DNA of 64,000 nt from Kitasatospora azatica KCTC 9699 (GTDB lineage: Bacteria > Actinomycetota > Actinomycetes > Streptomycetales > Streptomycetaceae). The position numbers and the translations under genes were made by a program. Positions 16,849 through 25,685 of the stretch are shown here, in pieces; within the stretch, counting starts at the first letter, position 1; every line of letters begins with the position of its first letter. The DNA is taken from NCBI RefSeq assembly GCF_000744785.1, contig NZ_JQMO01000003.1, forward strand, positions 1 to 64,000, written 5' to 3'. A model generated the notes under the pieces. It had not been told where the DNA came from and did no database searches. It was given only the letters and a program-made list of their open reading frames with translations.

Positions 16849-18429
16849 TCAGAGGCAGCTGCGGCGCACCCCGGGGCGGGCTGCCGGAACCTGGTCGGCG
16901 CCGCGCGGGCGGCCAGAAGCTGGTCGTGCCGGTCCATTCACGCTGTACACAGACCGGTCACCAGTAGCAGCCAGGGCCTCCTGGCGCTCGTCACTGCGCC
17001 GGTCGACGTGCGCAACCTCGAACCTGCGCGCAGTGGTCTGGCGTGTCCAGAGAAGCATGATCGAGGCGGCCAAGGTGAGCAGCGCGGCCCCGCCCCATAG
17101 CGTCGGTACCAGGCCGGCGACGAAGTCGGATCCGCTGCGGTAACTCCCGCAGACGGAGAACACGGTGGAGCCGACGGCGACTCCGAGGACGCCTCCGGTC
17201 TCCCGTAGGGCGCTGTTCACGCCGGCTGCGGGGCCCTGCTGGGCCGGGCCTGCGCGGGTCATCAGTAGGTGGGCGGAGGGGGTGAAGAAGAGGGCCATGC
17301 CGATTCCGCCAGCGAGCAGTCCTGGGACCTGGGTGGGGTAGGCGACGTCGGGTACGGCGGTCGTGGCGAGCCAGGCCAGGCCGAGGGCGCTGAGTCCCAG
17401 TCCTGTGGCTGTCAGGGCCCTGGCGTGGCGGTCGGCCCATCGGCCGGCCAGCGGGGCCACCAGCAGTGGCATGGCTGTCCACGGCAGCATGTGCAGCCCG
17501 GCCTGCAGCGGAGTTTGTCCCTGCACGGTCTGGAGGAACTGGGCGAGTAGGAAGACCGCGCCGAAAACTCCGGCGTGCAGGAGGAAGCCGGCCGAGTTGA
17601 GGGCGGTGAAGTACCGGTCGCGTAGCAGGGCGGGATCCAGGAGCGGGGCTTGGGCGCGATGCTGCCAGGCGAGGAAGCAGCCCAGCAGGGCGGTGCCGGC
17701 TGTGGCGACGGCGATGCGCAGTGGGGTGTTGCCATCGCCCAGGCCGGTTCCCGTCACCGCCAGGAGGATGCCGAGCAGGCCGAGGCCGGCCAGGGCGGTC
17801 CCGAGCAGGTCGAGTCGGGCGTGCGTGCCCCGGCTCTCGCGCAGCCGCCCTCTGGCGAGTGGCAGCAGCGCGCAGCCGATCGGGACGTTCAGCCAGAAGA
17901 TCCCACGCCACGACCCGCACGCCATGACCGCTCCACCGACCAGCGGGCCGAGCGCTACGGCCACCCCGATTACCGCGCCCCACAGGCCCAGGGCGAGCCC
18001 GCGCCGTCGCTCTGAGACGGCGTCGGTCAGCAGGGTCAGGCTCAGCGGCTGAATCAGGGCCGCGCCCGTGCCTTGCACGACACGGGACACCAGCAGCGGC
18101 CTGACCCCCGGTGCCAGGGCCGCGAGAGTCGAGCCGGCGGTGAACAAGGCCAGCCCGGCGGTGAAGACTCGCCGGCGACCGTAGCGCTCGCCGAGGACCG
18201 CGGCCGGCAGCGGGAGCACGGCCAGGGTGAGTGTGAAGGCGTTGACCAGCCAGCCCAGCTCATGGGCATCGAGTCGCAGGTCGGTGCGAAGGACCGGCAG
18301 GGCAGCGGTGACGATGAGGTGGTCGAGGCCGCATACGAATCCGGCGATCGCGGTGATGATGCAGGTCCACCGGGCAGTTCGTGGGCTTCGTGCGCCGTCC
18401 TGGCAAGCCGCGCCTCGAACTGCCCTCAC
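16849..18429 (-). CDS. MFS drug exporter, DHA2/14-TM type (526 aa)
   Basis: About 14 hydrophobic segments. Motif A is GERYGRRRVFTAGLALFTAG after TM2, and the TM4-TM5 region carries VVQGTGAALIQPLSLTLLTD and LGPLVGGAVMACGSWRGIFW, matching EmrB/QacA exporters. GTG start at 18429 overlaps the stop of the SGNH hydrolase gene (GTGA), so the two are translationally coupled. The last 60 residues are polar and run close to the minisatellite. As the final gene of a glycosyltransferase-hydrolase-SGNH-exporter operon, it probably exports a glycosylated or acylated small molecule (inference from context). Confidence 0.92.
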   Translation of the reverse strand: MRAVRGAACQDGARSPRTARWTCIITAIAGFVCGLDHLIVTAALPVLRTDLRLDAHELGWLVNAFTLTLAVLPLPAAVLGERYGRRRVFTAGLALFTAGSTLAALAPGVRPLLVSRVVQGTGAALIQPLSLTLLTDAVSERRRGLALGLWGAVIGVAVALGPLVGGAVMACGSWRGIFWLNVPIGCALLPLARGRLRESRGTHARLDLLGTALAGLGLLGILLAVTGTGLGDGNTPLRIAVATAGTALLGCFLAWQHRAQAPLLDPALLRDRYFTALNSAGFLLHAGVFGAVFLLAQFLQTVQGQTPLQAGLHMLPWTAMPLLVAPLAGRWADRHARALTATGLGLSALGLAWLATTAVPDVAYPTQVPGLLAGGIGMALFFTPSAHLLMTRAGPAQQGPAAGVNSALRETGGVLGVAVGSTVFSVCGSYRSGSDFVAGLVPTLWGGAALLTLAASIMLLWTRQTTARRFEVAHVDRRSDERQEALAATGDRSVYSVNGPARPASGRPRGADQVPAARPGVRRSCL

Positions 18430-19439
18430 CGGACGGCGGCCTGCGCGGCCGGGTTATGAACCGGCGGTGCTGCGGGTCGGGAGGCCGACTGCCAGGGGAC
18501 GCAGCGGACGGAAAGCTCGCCGGTTGGGCTGGTCCGCGGGAAGAACGATGCTCCCGGTCGGCGGTGGATCTCTCGCATCGCCTCCGGCACGCTCAGGTCG
18601 TAGGCGTGGTCGCCGAGGTAGCCGGGCTCGCTCGGCGGGCCGGAGGGGCAGGGGGAAGAGGATGTCCGGTATCGGTGGGCGTGGCCTGCCGTCAGGATCG
18701 CGGGCAGGGCGCGGTTCTGATAGAGGCGGTAGCCGTCCGGTGAGGGGTGGAAGCCATCCGGGCAGTAGAGCGCTCGCGGGTGGCTGCGGAACTCCGGTGC
18801 TGTCAGCGACACCACCGCCGCCCCGGCCCGCAGTGCGGCGGCGGTCTGCAGACTCGCGAGCCGCTTGGACCTCCGTCGGCCCAGCGGGCGGGCCCAGCGG
18901 CGTACCGCTCGCGCCGCTGATACGTCAGGGCAGGAGGTGACCACCACCTGCCAGCCGCCGGCCCGCAGGCGCTCGACATGGCCGGCGAGCCGGGCCGCGG
19001 TGCGGCGCAGGCTCACCGGGAGAAACACGTCGTTGCCGCCGATCTGGACGATCGCCACTCCCGGCTCCTGCGCCGCCACCGTGCGAATCTGGCGGCTCAT
19101 CGAGGCGGTGGTGGCGCCGGCCCGGGCTTCCACCTGGACCTCGACCGGGCAGTCCAGGCCCGCTGCCAGTGCGTCGGCCAGGACGGCGGCGACGGTCTGC
19201 TCGACCCGGGTCACCCCGACCGTGACGGCGGAGGAGTCGCCGAGCACCGCCAGCCGAAGCGGTTCTCCGTGGGTTGGGCCGCGCAGCCCCTGCGGGTCGG
19301 GCACGCCCGAGCCGTCCCACAGGGGGTTGCGCAGCACGAGCCGGAACCCGGCGCGGGCGCCCGCGCGGCGTGCCCTGCGCGCTAAGCGGTCGCGCAGGGC
19401 ACGCCGGGAAGCCGGGGACGGGGGCATGGACGGGGGCAT
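18426..19439 (-). CDS. SGNH/GDSL hydrolase (337 aa)
   Basis: Esterase/acyl hydrolase of the SGNH superfamily. Block I is PLRLAVLGDSSAVTVGV (nucleophile Ser in GDSS), block III is VAIVQIGGNDVFLPV, and block V is CPDGFHPSPDGYRLYQ with the catalytic Asp-His pair. No signal peptide; the N-terminus is basic (RRALRDRLARRARRAGARAG), so it probably acts in the cytoplasm. ATG at 19439 has AGAGGAGA about 7 nt upstream. It is coupled by a GTGA overlap to the MFS exporter and lies 200 nt downstream of the S15-type hydrolase. Confidence 0.9.
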   Translation of the reverse strand: MPPSMPPSPASRRALRDRLARRARRAGARAGFRLVLRNPLWDGSGVPDPQGLRGPTHGEPLRLAVLGDSSAVTVGVTRVEQTVAAVLADALAAGLDCPVEVQVEARAGATTASMSRQIRTVAAQEPGVAIVQIGGNDVFLPVSLRRTAARLAGHVERLRAGGWQVVVTSCPDVSAARAVRRWARPLGRRRSKRLASLQTAAALRAGAAVVSLTAPEFRSHPRALYCPDGFHPSPDGYRLYQNRALPAILTAGHAHRYRTSSSPCPSGPPSEPGYLGDHAYDLSVPEAMREIHRRPGASFFPRTSPTGELSVRCVPWQSASRPAAPPVHNPAAQAAVR

Positions 19440-19639
19440 GGATGTCTCCTCTGATTGGCGCGGTGGATCGGTCCGACGAATTTCGGCGGTGCCGGACATG
19501 CGTCGTCCGCAAGCCGTCGGACCGGGCCGTAAGACGGTCGCGGTCCCTGCGTGTCGGACCGTGTTCGGCCTGATCGGGACGTGTGCGGCCCGTGGCTGAG
19601 CGGGCTGGCCGGAGGGCATCGGCGCTCGTGCGGTCGGTG

Positions 19640-21253
19640 TCAGCCGGTTCGGGCGGGGGCCGTGAGACGGGTACCGGAGGTGTCGAAGTCGAGGGTGGCT
19701 CCGAGCGGGTTCTCGTCGGCGTAGCGGTGGTCCGCGGTGTCGATGACGAGGGCGAGCCGGTGTCCGGGGCGGATGGTCCAGGCGGTGGCGGGTAGAACCA
19801 CGTCCACTGGCAGCGGTCTCCCGGCGGGTTGGCCGTAGAAGGAGTAGGGCGTGTGGCTCAGCAACCGGGCCGTTCCCAGAGGGTCCACGTCGTACAGGTA
19901 GCTGACGAATGTGCCGTGGTCGGCGGAGCCGGTCACAGTGGTGTGCAGCCGCGGTGAGCCACGCAGTGCCCAAGGAGTGTCGAGCGGTCGGCTCTGCCAC
20001 ACGGCGGCCAGGGGCGGGACAAGCAGCGGGAGCACGGTGGTGGGCGGCAGGCCTACGGTGTCGAGGCGACCGGCAGCCGGGAAGAGACCGGAGTCGGCCG
20101 GCGAGTCGGCGCCGGCGACCAGGCGGACGGAGTCGGCGCCCGGGAGGGCAGGCTCGAGCTGTACCGCCCTGAGGGCGAGGTCGAGGGCGGCCCAGGTCGG
20201 GTAGCTCTCCAGCCGGTCGTCGTCGCGCGGGCGCATCAGGACGGGCCCCAGTGCCTGGGCGCCGTTGGGCCGGCCGCGCAGGAAGTGGTCCAGCCAGTCG
20301 GTGGCGTGCTCCCACACCCGGGCCTCGGGCTGGAGCAGGTCCGCTTCGCGGGCGCTGGAGTCACCGTGGCCGCCAGGACTCATCCACAGTTGGCGGGGGC
20401 CGGTCAGGGCGTCCAGGAAGTGGCCGCTCTGGCCCGCGGGGACCAGCGGGTCGCTCCATTCGCCTGCCATGAACACTGCGGTCTGATGGGCGTTCAGCTC
20501 CGGTACGAAGGAGGCCGGCGAGCGCTGCGTGGTCCAGTCGCGGACCGCCGCGATGTCCTCTCCTGAGCGGATCCGGGCCATGGCATCGCGCGTGGCCGGG
20601 CTCAAGCGGCCGTTGAGCCGGCCGATGACCTCCTGAAACGTCACCATCGTGCCGGCTGGGGTGTTGCCCGGATAGAAGGAACCCGCGAGGTCGGTCCACG
20701 GACACAGCGCAGCCACCGCCTTGATGCGGGCGTCGTGGGCGGCCGCGTTCAGGCTGAGCGCCGCGCCGTAGGAGGAGGAGAGCATCCCGATCCGGTCCGG
20801 GTCGGCGCGGGTGTGCGCCAACGCCCAGCTGATCACCTCGGAGGCGTCGGAGACGTCGGCGGGGCCGGTCATGTCGATCTCGCCACCCGAGCGCCGCAGC
20901 CCGCGCGGGTCGTAGGCGACCACCAGGTATCCGGCCCGCGCCAGCTCTCGGTGACGGTCGATGATGGTGTCCAGCGGCATGGCCCACCAGGCGCCGGGAA
21001 TGACGAGCAGCGGGTGCGGTCCGGGCCCGGCGGGCTGGTACACGTCCACGGCGAGCGCGGTGCCGTCCGGGACGTGGACAGTGGTGCTGTAGGTACTCCC
21101 TCCACTCGCCTCGGCGCTGTCGACGGCCGGGAACGCAGTGGCGGCTTCAGCCGCCGCGACCGGCCCAAGGACGCCGCAGAGCGCCAGCATCGAGGCCAGC
21201 AGCACGCGCGGGGCCACCCGCCGGCCGACCGACGCGACGCGGTTGCCTGTCAT
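19640..21253 (-). CDS. Secreted CocE/NonD-type alpha/beta hydrolase (537 aa)
   Basis: X-Pro dipeptidyl-peptidase (S15) superfamily. A signal peptide spans about residues 1-38 (RVLLASMLALCGVLGPVAAA). Catalytic features: nucleophile Ser near residue 160 in DRIGMLSSSYGAALSLNAA, Asp near 266 in MAGEWSDPLVPAG, and His near 291 in SPGGHGDSS. The C-terminal 200 residues are the galactose-binding-like jelly roll of the S15 family (YADENPLGATLDFDTSGT near the end). The ATG overlaps the glycosyltransferase stop codon (ATGA), indicating coupling. Family members cleave esters or amides; an extracellular deacylating or activating role on an exported compound is plausible inference. Confidence 0.9.
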   Translation of the reverse strand: MTGNRVASVGRRVAPRVLLASMLALCGVLGPVAAAEAATAFPAVDSAEASGGSTYSTTVHVPDGTALAVDVYQPAGPGPHPLLVIPGAWWAMPLDTIIDRHRELARAGYLVVAYDPRGLRRSGGEIDMTGPADVSDASEVISWALAHTRADPDRIGMLSSSYGAALSLNAAAHDARIKAVAALCPWTDLAGSFYPGNTPAGTMVTFQEVIGRLNGRLSPATRDAMARIRSGEDIAAVRDWTTQRSPASFVPELNAHQTAVFMAGEWSDPLVPAGQSGHFLDALTGPRQLWMSPGGHGDSSAREADLLQPEARVWEHATDWLDHFLRGRPNGAQALGPVLMRPRDDDRLESYPTWAALDLALRAVQLEPALPGADSVRLVAGADSPADSGLFPAAGRLDTVGLPPTTVLPLLVPPLAAVWQSRPLDTPWALRGSPRLHTTVTGSADHGTFVSYLYDVDPLGTARLLSHTPYSFYGQPAGRPLPVDVVLPATAWTIRPGHRLALVIDTADHRYADENPLGATLDFDTSGTRLTAPARTG

Positions 21254-22476
21254 CGGTTCACTGCGGGCTGACGGCGCAGCGCCTGCTCGATCACATCGGC
21301 GGCTCGGGCGGCGCCGCCGGCCTCCTGGACCTGACGGCGCATCGCGGCGACAGCGCGCGCGACGTCCGAGTCCGCGGCGACCTGCAGGACCGCCTCGCGC
21401 AGGGCCTGTGGCGTCGCCAGCTCCCGCGGCAGGTGCATCCCCAGAGACAGCTGCTCGATCTGGTGGGCGTTGGCCCGCTGCTCGGCCATCTGCGGCACCG
21501 CGACCAGCGGAACGCCGTACGCCAGGGCCTCCATCGTGCTTCCCATCCCGCCATGAGTCACGAACGCGCTCGCCTGGGCGAGGACGCTCAGCTGCGGCAC
21601 GCTGGAATGGATCTCGATGCTGTCGGGAACCGGCCCGATCTCCCGGGGATCGACACCCGCTCCGACAGACATGACGACGTGCCAGGGCAGCTCCGCGAAC
21701 GCCTGCACGCACGCACGGTAGAAAGACGGCCGGCGCGTGTACTGCGAGCCGAGCGAGACCAGCAGGACCGGAAGACCCGATGCCGGGGCCTGCCAATGCC
21801 CCTGGTACGAGCGGTCTCCGAGCGCCGGACCGACGAACGCGACCTTCTCGGCAGCCACGGTCTCCGCACGTCGCTGGAAGCTGCGCGGGAAGAACGCCAC
21901 CGCCTCGCGGGGCGCGAGCGTGAGTTCGTGGACCGAGGCGGTGACGCCGTGGGAGGCCAGTGCGGCGGCAAGTTGCGCGTACCCCGGAATCTGCGCGATG
22001 TCCGCCACCCCGAGCAGCTCCTGGACGATCCCCTCGTAGGGCAGATGGGTGGGCGCCAGCTGAACGGCCGGCACCCGCCAGCGCGCGGCCAGCAACGGGC
22101 CGGCCCACGCGTACATGTCGTACAGCACGATCTCGGGATGGTCGTCGGCGAACGCCGCCGCCAGGTCGGGAAGCGCGACGACGGTCTGCATGACGGCCTG
22201 GGTGACCCCCGCCGCCAGGTCCTCCGGCGCCTCCTGGCCCGCAGCGGCGTCCTGGTAGACCACCGGGGTCGCCCCGACAGCCTTCACCTGCGCCGCGAAC
22301 TCCTCCGTGACCGCATAACTCACGCGGTAGCCCCGTGCGACGAGCTCCGCCACCACAGCAAGCGTCGGGTTCACATGCCCGTGCTGCGGGACGTTGAACA
22401 CCGCGACGTGCCCCCTGCCTCCCACGGCGGACCGGGATGCCGGGAAAGCGGCACGAGCGTGGGGAAGAACAGTCAC
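21250..22476 (-). CDS. MGT-type UDP-glycosyltransferase (408 aa)
   Basis: GT1 family, macrolide-glycosyltransferase type. The N-terminal acceptor domain begins with GHVAVFNVPQHGHVNPTLAV. The C-terminal donor domain carries the PSPG-like signature SAFVTHGGMGSTMEALAYGV followed by PLVAVPQMAEQRANAHQIE. No membrane segment. I chose GTG 22476 because GGAG lies 7 nt upstream and it gives the usual length of about 400 residues; longer extensions read into low-quality sequence. First gene of the operon. Known relatives (OleD, OleI, Mgt) inactivate macrolides by glucosylation, so self-resistance is a reasonable hypothesis, not a demonstrated role. Confidence 0.92.
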   Translation of the reverse strand: MTVLPHARAAFPASRSAVGGRGHVAVFNVPQHGHVNPTLAVVAELVARGYRVSYAVTEEFAAQVKAVGATPVVYQDAAAGQEAPEDLAAGVTQAVMQTVVALPDLAAAFADDHPEIVLYDMYAWAGPLLAARWRVPAVQLAPTHLPYEGIVQELLGVADIAQIPGYAQLAAALASHGVTASVHELTLAPREAVAFFPRSFQRRAETVAAEKVAFVGPALGDRSYQGHWQAPASGLPVLLVSLGSQYTRRPSFYRACVQAFAELPWHVVMSVGAGVDPREIGPVPDSIEIHSSVPQLSVLAQASAFVTHGGMGSTMEALAYGVPLVAVPQMAEQRANAHQIEQLSLGMHLPRELATPQALREAVLQVAADSDVARAVAAMRRQVQEAGGAARAADVIEQALRRQPAVNR

Positions 22477-22739
22477 GGTGGCTCCATCGGATAGACCATC
22501 ACCGCCAAAGCGGGCGGGATCATTGCAGCGATCAACTGCCGTCCAGCAGCGAGGAACCGGCCGATACCGCCTAGTTCGCCCACACGAGGCCGGCGCCCCA
22601 CGGTTGGTTGACAGACCACCGGACCACCCCCTGCCGCCGCACCCCGGGCCCGGCCGACACACGGCACAGGTGGTACGTCCCCGGCGAGCCGACCGGCCGC
22701 CGGCCTGGCCATCCGCGCGGCCCTCCTGCAGCATCGCGT

Positions 22740-23040
22740 ACGGCGCCCCGCTCAACGCAGGCCGCGAGTGGTGGCGCGAACACCTGAACCCGACACCCGA
22801 CGACCCGTCAACGTTCGACCTGTCCGAGCTGACGGTCCGCCCCCGCTGGCGCAAGACCGGCACCGCCGACCGCCTCCACCAAGAGCTGCTCACCGACCGC
22901 CCCGAACACCTCGCCGTGCTCCTGGTCGACCCCGACCACCCCCGTGTCCAAGCCCTCTACGAATCCCGGGACTACCAACAGATCGACATCCGCCAACGCT
23001 TCCCCAACCCCCCGCCACACCGTCACACAGCGCTTGCCGC
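22740..23040 (+). pseudogene. GNAT acetyltransferase, C-terminal fragment
   Basis: The plus frame reads NAGREWWREHLNPTPDDPST, then FDLSELTVRPRWRKTGTADR (motif A, acetyl-CoA-binding R/K-x-x-G), LHQELLTDRPEHLAVLLVDPDH and ALYESRDYQQIDIRQRFPNPP (motif B). These are the second half of a GNAT domain. No start or N-terminal half is present; upstream sequence to 22477 holds nothing gene-like. It abuts the short gene at 23097. Confidence 0.6.
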
Positions 23041-23096
23041 GGTACCGCTTCTACGATCCGTCACCGGGCAGGTACCGCCGGGAGGGCGGCGTGGGG

Positions 23097-23303
23097 ATGC
23101 GGGAGCCGGAACGGATCAGGGCTCGCCGGGCTGAACTGGACACGCTCGCTGCGGAGCTGGCCATGCAGCTGCAGGAGGTCCAGGCCGAGCGAGAGACGCT
23201 CGTGATCGCCGGGCGGGTCCTGAACCGGCTGGCCGAGCCGGCCTACGAGGAAGGCTCGGGGCCGTCGTCGCCGAACTGCCGGTGTCGGGTCATCGAGCGG
23301 TGA
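23097..23303 (+). CDS. Short coiled-coil protein (68 aa)
   Basis: ATG frame with GGAGGG 10-15 nt upstream. The first 50 residues form a charged heptad-like helix (REPERIRARRAELDTLAAEL, QLQEVQAERETLVIAGRVLN), and the tail GPSSPNCRCRVIER reads antisense to the end of the TetR gene (14-bp convergent overlap). The helix resembles the N-terminal part of the protein at 49593-50159, so this may be a truncated member of the same mobile-element-associated family. Confidence 0.5.
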   Translation: MREPERIRARRAELDTLAAELAMQLQEVQAERETLVIAGRVLNRLAEPAYEEGSGPSSPNCRCRVIER

Positions 23304-23838
23304 GGACGTGCGCCCACGGCTCATCGATGTCGGCCAGGCCCAGCACGGCCGCCACGTTGTCGAGCATTCCGGCGCCGAACCAGCGCCGTACGGCGTCGTC
23401 GTCGCCCAGCAACTGCCGGACGGTGTCGACCTGCTTGGCGTAGCACCGGCGCACGGCCTGTGCCACCAGCGGCTCGCCGGCGGCACAGTTCGCGTGCATG
23501 AGGAAACGCAGGATGCTCCGGTCCGCGACGAGCGCGGCGTAGGCGCCGCGCGCCGCGTCCAACGCCGCCTCGGGCGCAAGCCCGGTCCCACCCGACGCCG
23601 GTGAGTGAGCGAGCAGCGTTTCGGTCATGACGACGGACACGTGGTCGACCACCGCCGCGAACAGTGCTTCCTTGTTCGGGTACAGGCGATACAGATACGG
23701 CTGGGAGACGCCGACCAAGTCGGCGATCTCGTGCGTCGTCGTACCGTAGAAGCCTTTTTGCGCGAAGCACTCGACCGCGGCGGCCACGATGGCCCGGCGT
23801 CGTTCGTCGCTCTTCGTACTGATACCGGCGGCAGGCAT
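23290..23838 (-). CDS. TetR-family transcriptional regulator (182 aa)
   Basis: The N-terminal helix-turn-helix covers about residues 10-55 (RRAIVAAAVECFAQKGFYGT, TTHEIADLVGVSQPYLYRLY, PNKEALFAAV). The C-terminal ligand domain is alpha-helical and without a recognisable subfamily signature. Start at ATG 23838; no stronger site nearby. It follows the SnoaL-like gene by 25 nt on the same strand and is probably co-transcribed with it, which suggests autoregulation of the pair. Confidence 0.93.
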   Translation of the reverse strand: MPAAGISTKSDERRRAIVAAAVECFAQKGFYGTTTHEIADLVGVSQPYLYRLYPNKEALFAAVVDHVSVVMTETLLAHSPASGGTGLAPEAALDAARGAYAALVADRSILRFLMHANCAAGEPLVAQAVRRCYAKQVDTVRQLLGDDDAVRRWFGAGMLDNVAAVLGLADIDEPWAHVLTAR

Positions 23839-23863
23839 GGGCGTCAGTCAAACACGGCTCTCC

Positions 23864-24337
23864 TCAGCCTCCAAAAGTCACGCTGAGGTCGGAGTCGGAC
23901 GGCACGTCGTCGGGTGTGAGCGCCTCGATCGCCACCAGCGGGTTCCAGTAGTCCAGGTAGTGGGTGATGCGCGCGTCGTCATCGGTCCGCACGACGGAGA
24001 TGCACGTCTGCTCGTACGGCTTGCCGGTCGGCAGCGCGGTGCCCTTCGAGCGGAATTCGGCGATCACGAGACTCGGGTCGACCGTGTCGTGGAAGACCAG
24101 GTCGACGAATTCCACGTCGAAGGTCTCGGGAAAGTTGCTCATGTGCGCGAGCAGTGCGTCTCGCCCCGTCACCCGCTGGGGCACGCCGGCCGGCGCGTAC
24201 GGAAACTCGAGCACCGCGTCCGGGGCGAACAGCTCCACCCATTCCTCGACGCGTCCCGCGGCTGTCAGGCGCAGGTGCTCGGCCAGGGCGTGCTGGGCAG
24301 CGGCACGGCGGGCGGCGTCGTCTTCCTTGACTGTCAT
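23864..24337 (-). CDS. SnoaL/NTF2-like protein (157 aa)
   Basis: A cone-shaped alpha+beta NTF2-like fold is suggested by AEHLRLTAAGRVEEWVELFA, DAVLEFPYAPAGVPQRVTGR and the beta strands up to the C-terminal HYLDYWNPLVAIEAL. The polyketide-cyclase-like subgroup uses this fold for isomerases, dehydratases and ligand binding. Start ATG 24337 follows TAGGAGTGA; a GTG two codons upstream is possible. First gene of a two-gene unit with the TetR regulator. Confidence 0.88.
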   Translation of the reverse strand: MTVKEDDAARRAAAQHALAEHLRLTAAGRVEEWVELFAPDAVLEFPYAPAGVPQRVTGRDALLAHMSNFPETFDVEFVDLVFHDTVDPSLVIAEFRSKGTALPTGKPYEQTCISVVRTDDDARITHYLDYWNPLVAIEALTPDDVPSDSDLSVTFGG

Positions 24338-24410
24338 CTTCACTCCTACGTTAGTGATCGACCTATAACCTACCACGCCGTGAACCGTTTCGGGTAGACG
24401 AGCAGAGGCA

Positions 24411-24773
24411 ACACCCGAGGGATCCCGGCTGCGGGCCTTCGTCGAACGCCACCGCCCCAGTATCGGCGCCGAGCAGAGCGCGGCGCAGCCGGCGGCCTGC
24501 GCCCGGTGGTGGCGGACCTGCGCCCTCGCCGAGGAGAACCCGACCACCGGCGAGAAGAAGAGCACCGCCACTGCCGGGACCCGGACCGACCCGAGCGCGC
24601 GCAAGAGCACCAACACCACCGCCAAGGGCCGAGAAGACCTGCGCGCCCTGACCAAGGCCGAGCTGTACCAGCGGGCCACCGACCTCGACATCCCCCACCG
24701 CTCCACCATGACCAAGGAACAGCTGCAGGACGCCCTCGAACACACCCCCCTCGGTCGCCGACGCAGCGCCTGA
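24411..24773 (+). pseudogene. C-terminal fragment with SAP/Rho-N-like motif
   Basis: The plus frame ending at TGA 24773 reads LRAFVERHRPSIGAEQSAAQ, then a Thr/Lys-rich linker, and ends with LTKAELYQRATDLDIPHRST plus MTKEQLQDALEH. The pattern 'LTKxELYxRAxxLDIPxRSxMTKxxLxxAL' is that of SAP or Rho-N-type nucleic-acid-binding helices, as appended to Ku and other actinomycete proteins. No start is present, so only the C-terminus of a larger gene survives. Confidence 0.5.
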
Positions 24774-24946
24774 CCACCCGTCGCCTCGCCCGGGCCGGCC
24801 CGCCGTGCCGGGGCACCGGTTCGCGGTTTCTCAGCCTCCGGGTGCCGGCAGCCGCACCACCACCCGGACTGGAGGACTACCACCAGCGCGTCCTGGACTC
24901 CATCGAACCCGCCCGGGAAGCTACCGCCCCGCAGTAGCCACCGCCC

Positions 24947-24988
24947 CAGCAGAGCGTCGGCCCAGTGAACCGGGCCGACGCTCTGCTG
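24947..24988 (+). terminator. 17-bp perfect hairpin
   Basis: CAGCAGAGCGTCGGCCC (24947-24963) pairs with its complement at 24972-24988 across an 8-nt loop. It lies 10 nt after a TAG (24935-24937) that closes a short coding-like tail (LEDYHQRVLDSIEPAREA), so it probably terminated the gene whose remnants precede it. Confidence 0.7.
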
Positions 24989-25685
24989 CCCCGGCGCCGC
25001 CGTTGACGGCGACCGGCTCCCTATCAGCAGAACGCCTCCCACCTGGTTCCAAGTGCGGTCCGCCGCGCCCTGCGGTGCCCCTACGAGGCCGTGGTCACCC
25101 GTAGAAGGCCGCGGCCTGGGGGCCGGGCTGGATCAGCAGGGCATCCAGGGGGCGGGTGCCTGTGGGCTGGACGACCTCCAGCCATTGACCCGTGCGGGGC
25201 AGGGCGGGCGGTCTCAGCTACTCACTGGTTTCGCGACGGCCCGGGCGGCTTCATCGTCTGCTCCGGCCCGGCGATAGGCCGCCGCAGATGCCTCCCGCAC
25301 GGCCCGCACCTGGATGCCCGACCGGTCGGCAGGTCACCGTGCTGGCCGTCCAAGCCGCCGCTGCCCCGCAACCGGCCCGTCCCGACGCCGGCGCACCATG
25401 GCGGACGAGTGCCCTCTACCTCGCCACGCACCCGCACAGCGCCGCACACGAGTTGGGTGCGCGCCTGGTGCGGGCCGGCCGTGCCCTGGACGATCTTGGT
25501 GTTGGCCTCTTCCAGGGTGATGCCCCAGGTCTCGTTCAAGTCCGAAGGACGAAGACCCCGCTGAATGACGGGCTCGTTGGGGTACCTGAGTTCGAGGCCC
25601 TGCTCTCCCGAAGCTATTGCCGGCTGTCGAGGTCCCCACGGATGGCTCCGGCCGGTGGCCCACCCAGGCGCCAGCGACATCAAAG
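24989..25685. other. Region of decayed fragments, no intact gene
   Basis: Two short stretches show real codon bias. On the plus strand, about 25310-25495 reads TSALYLATHPHSAAHELGAR and LVRAGRALDDL. On the minus strand, about 25495-25590 reads GLRPSDLNETWGITLEEANT and KIVQGT. Neither has a start, and I recognise neither family. Confidence 0.35.
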
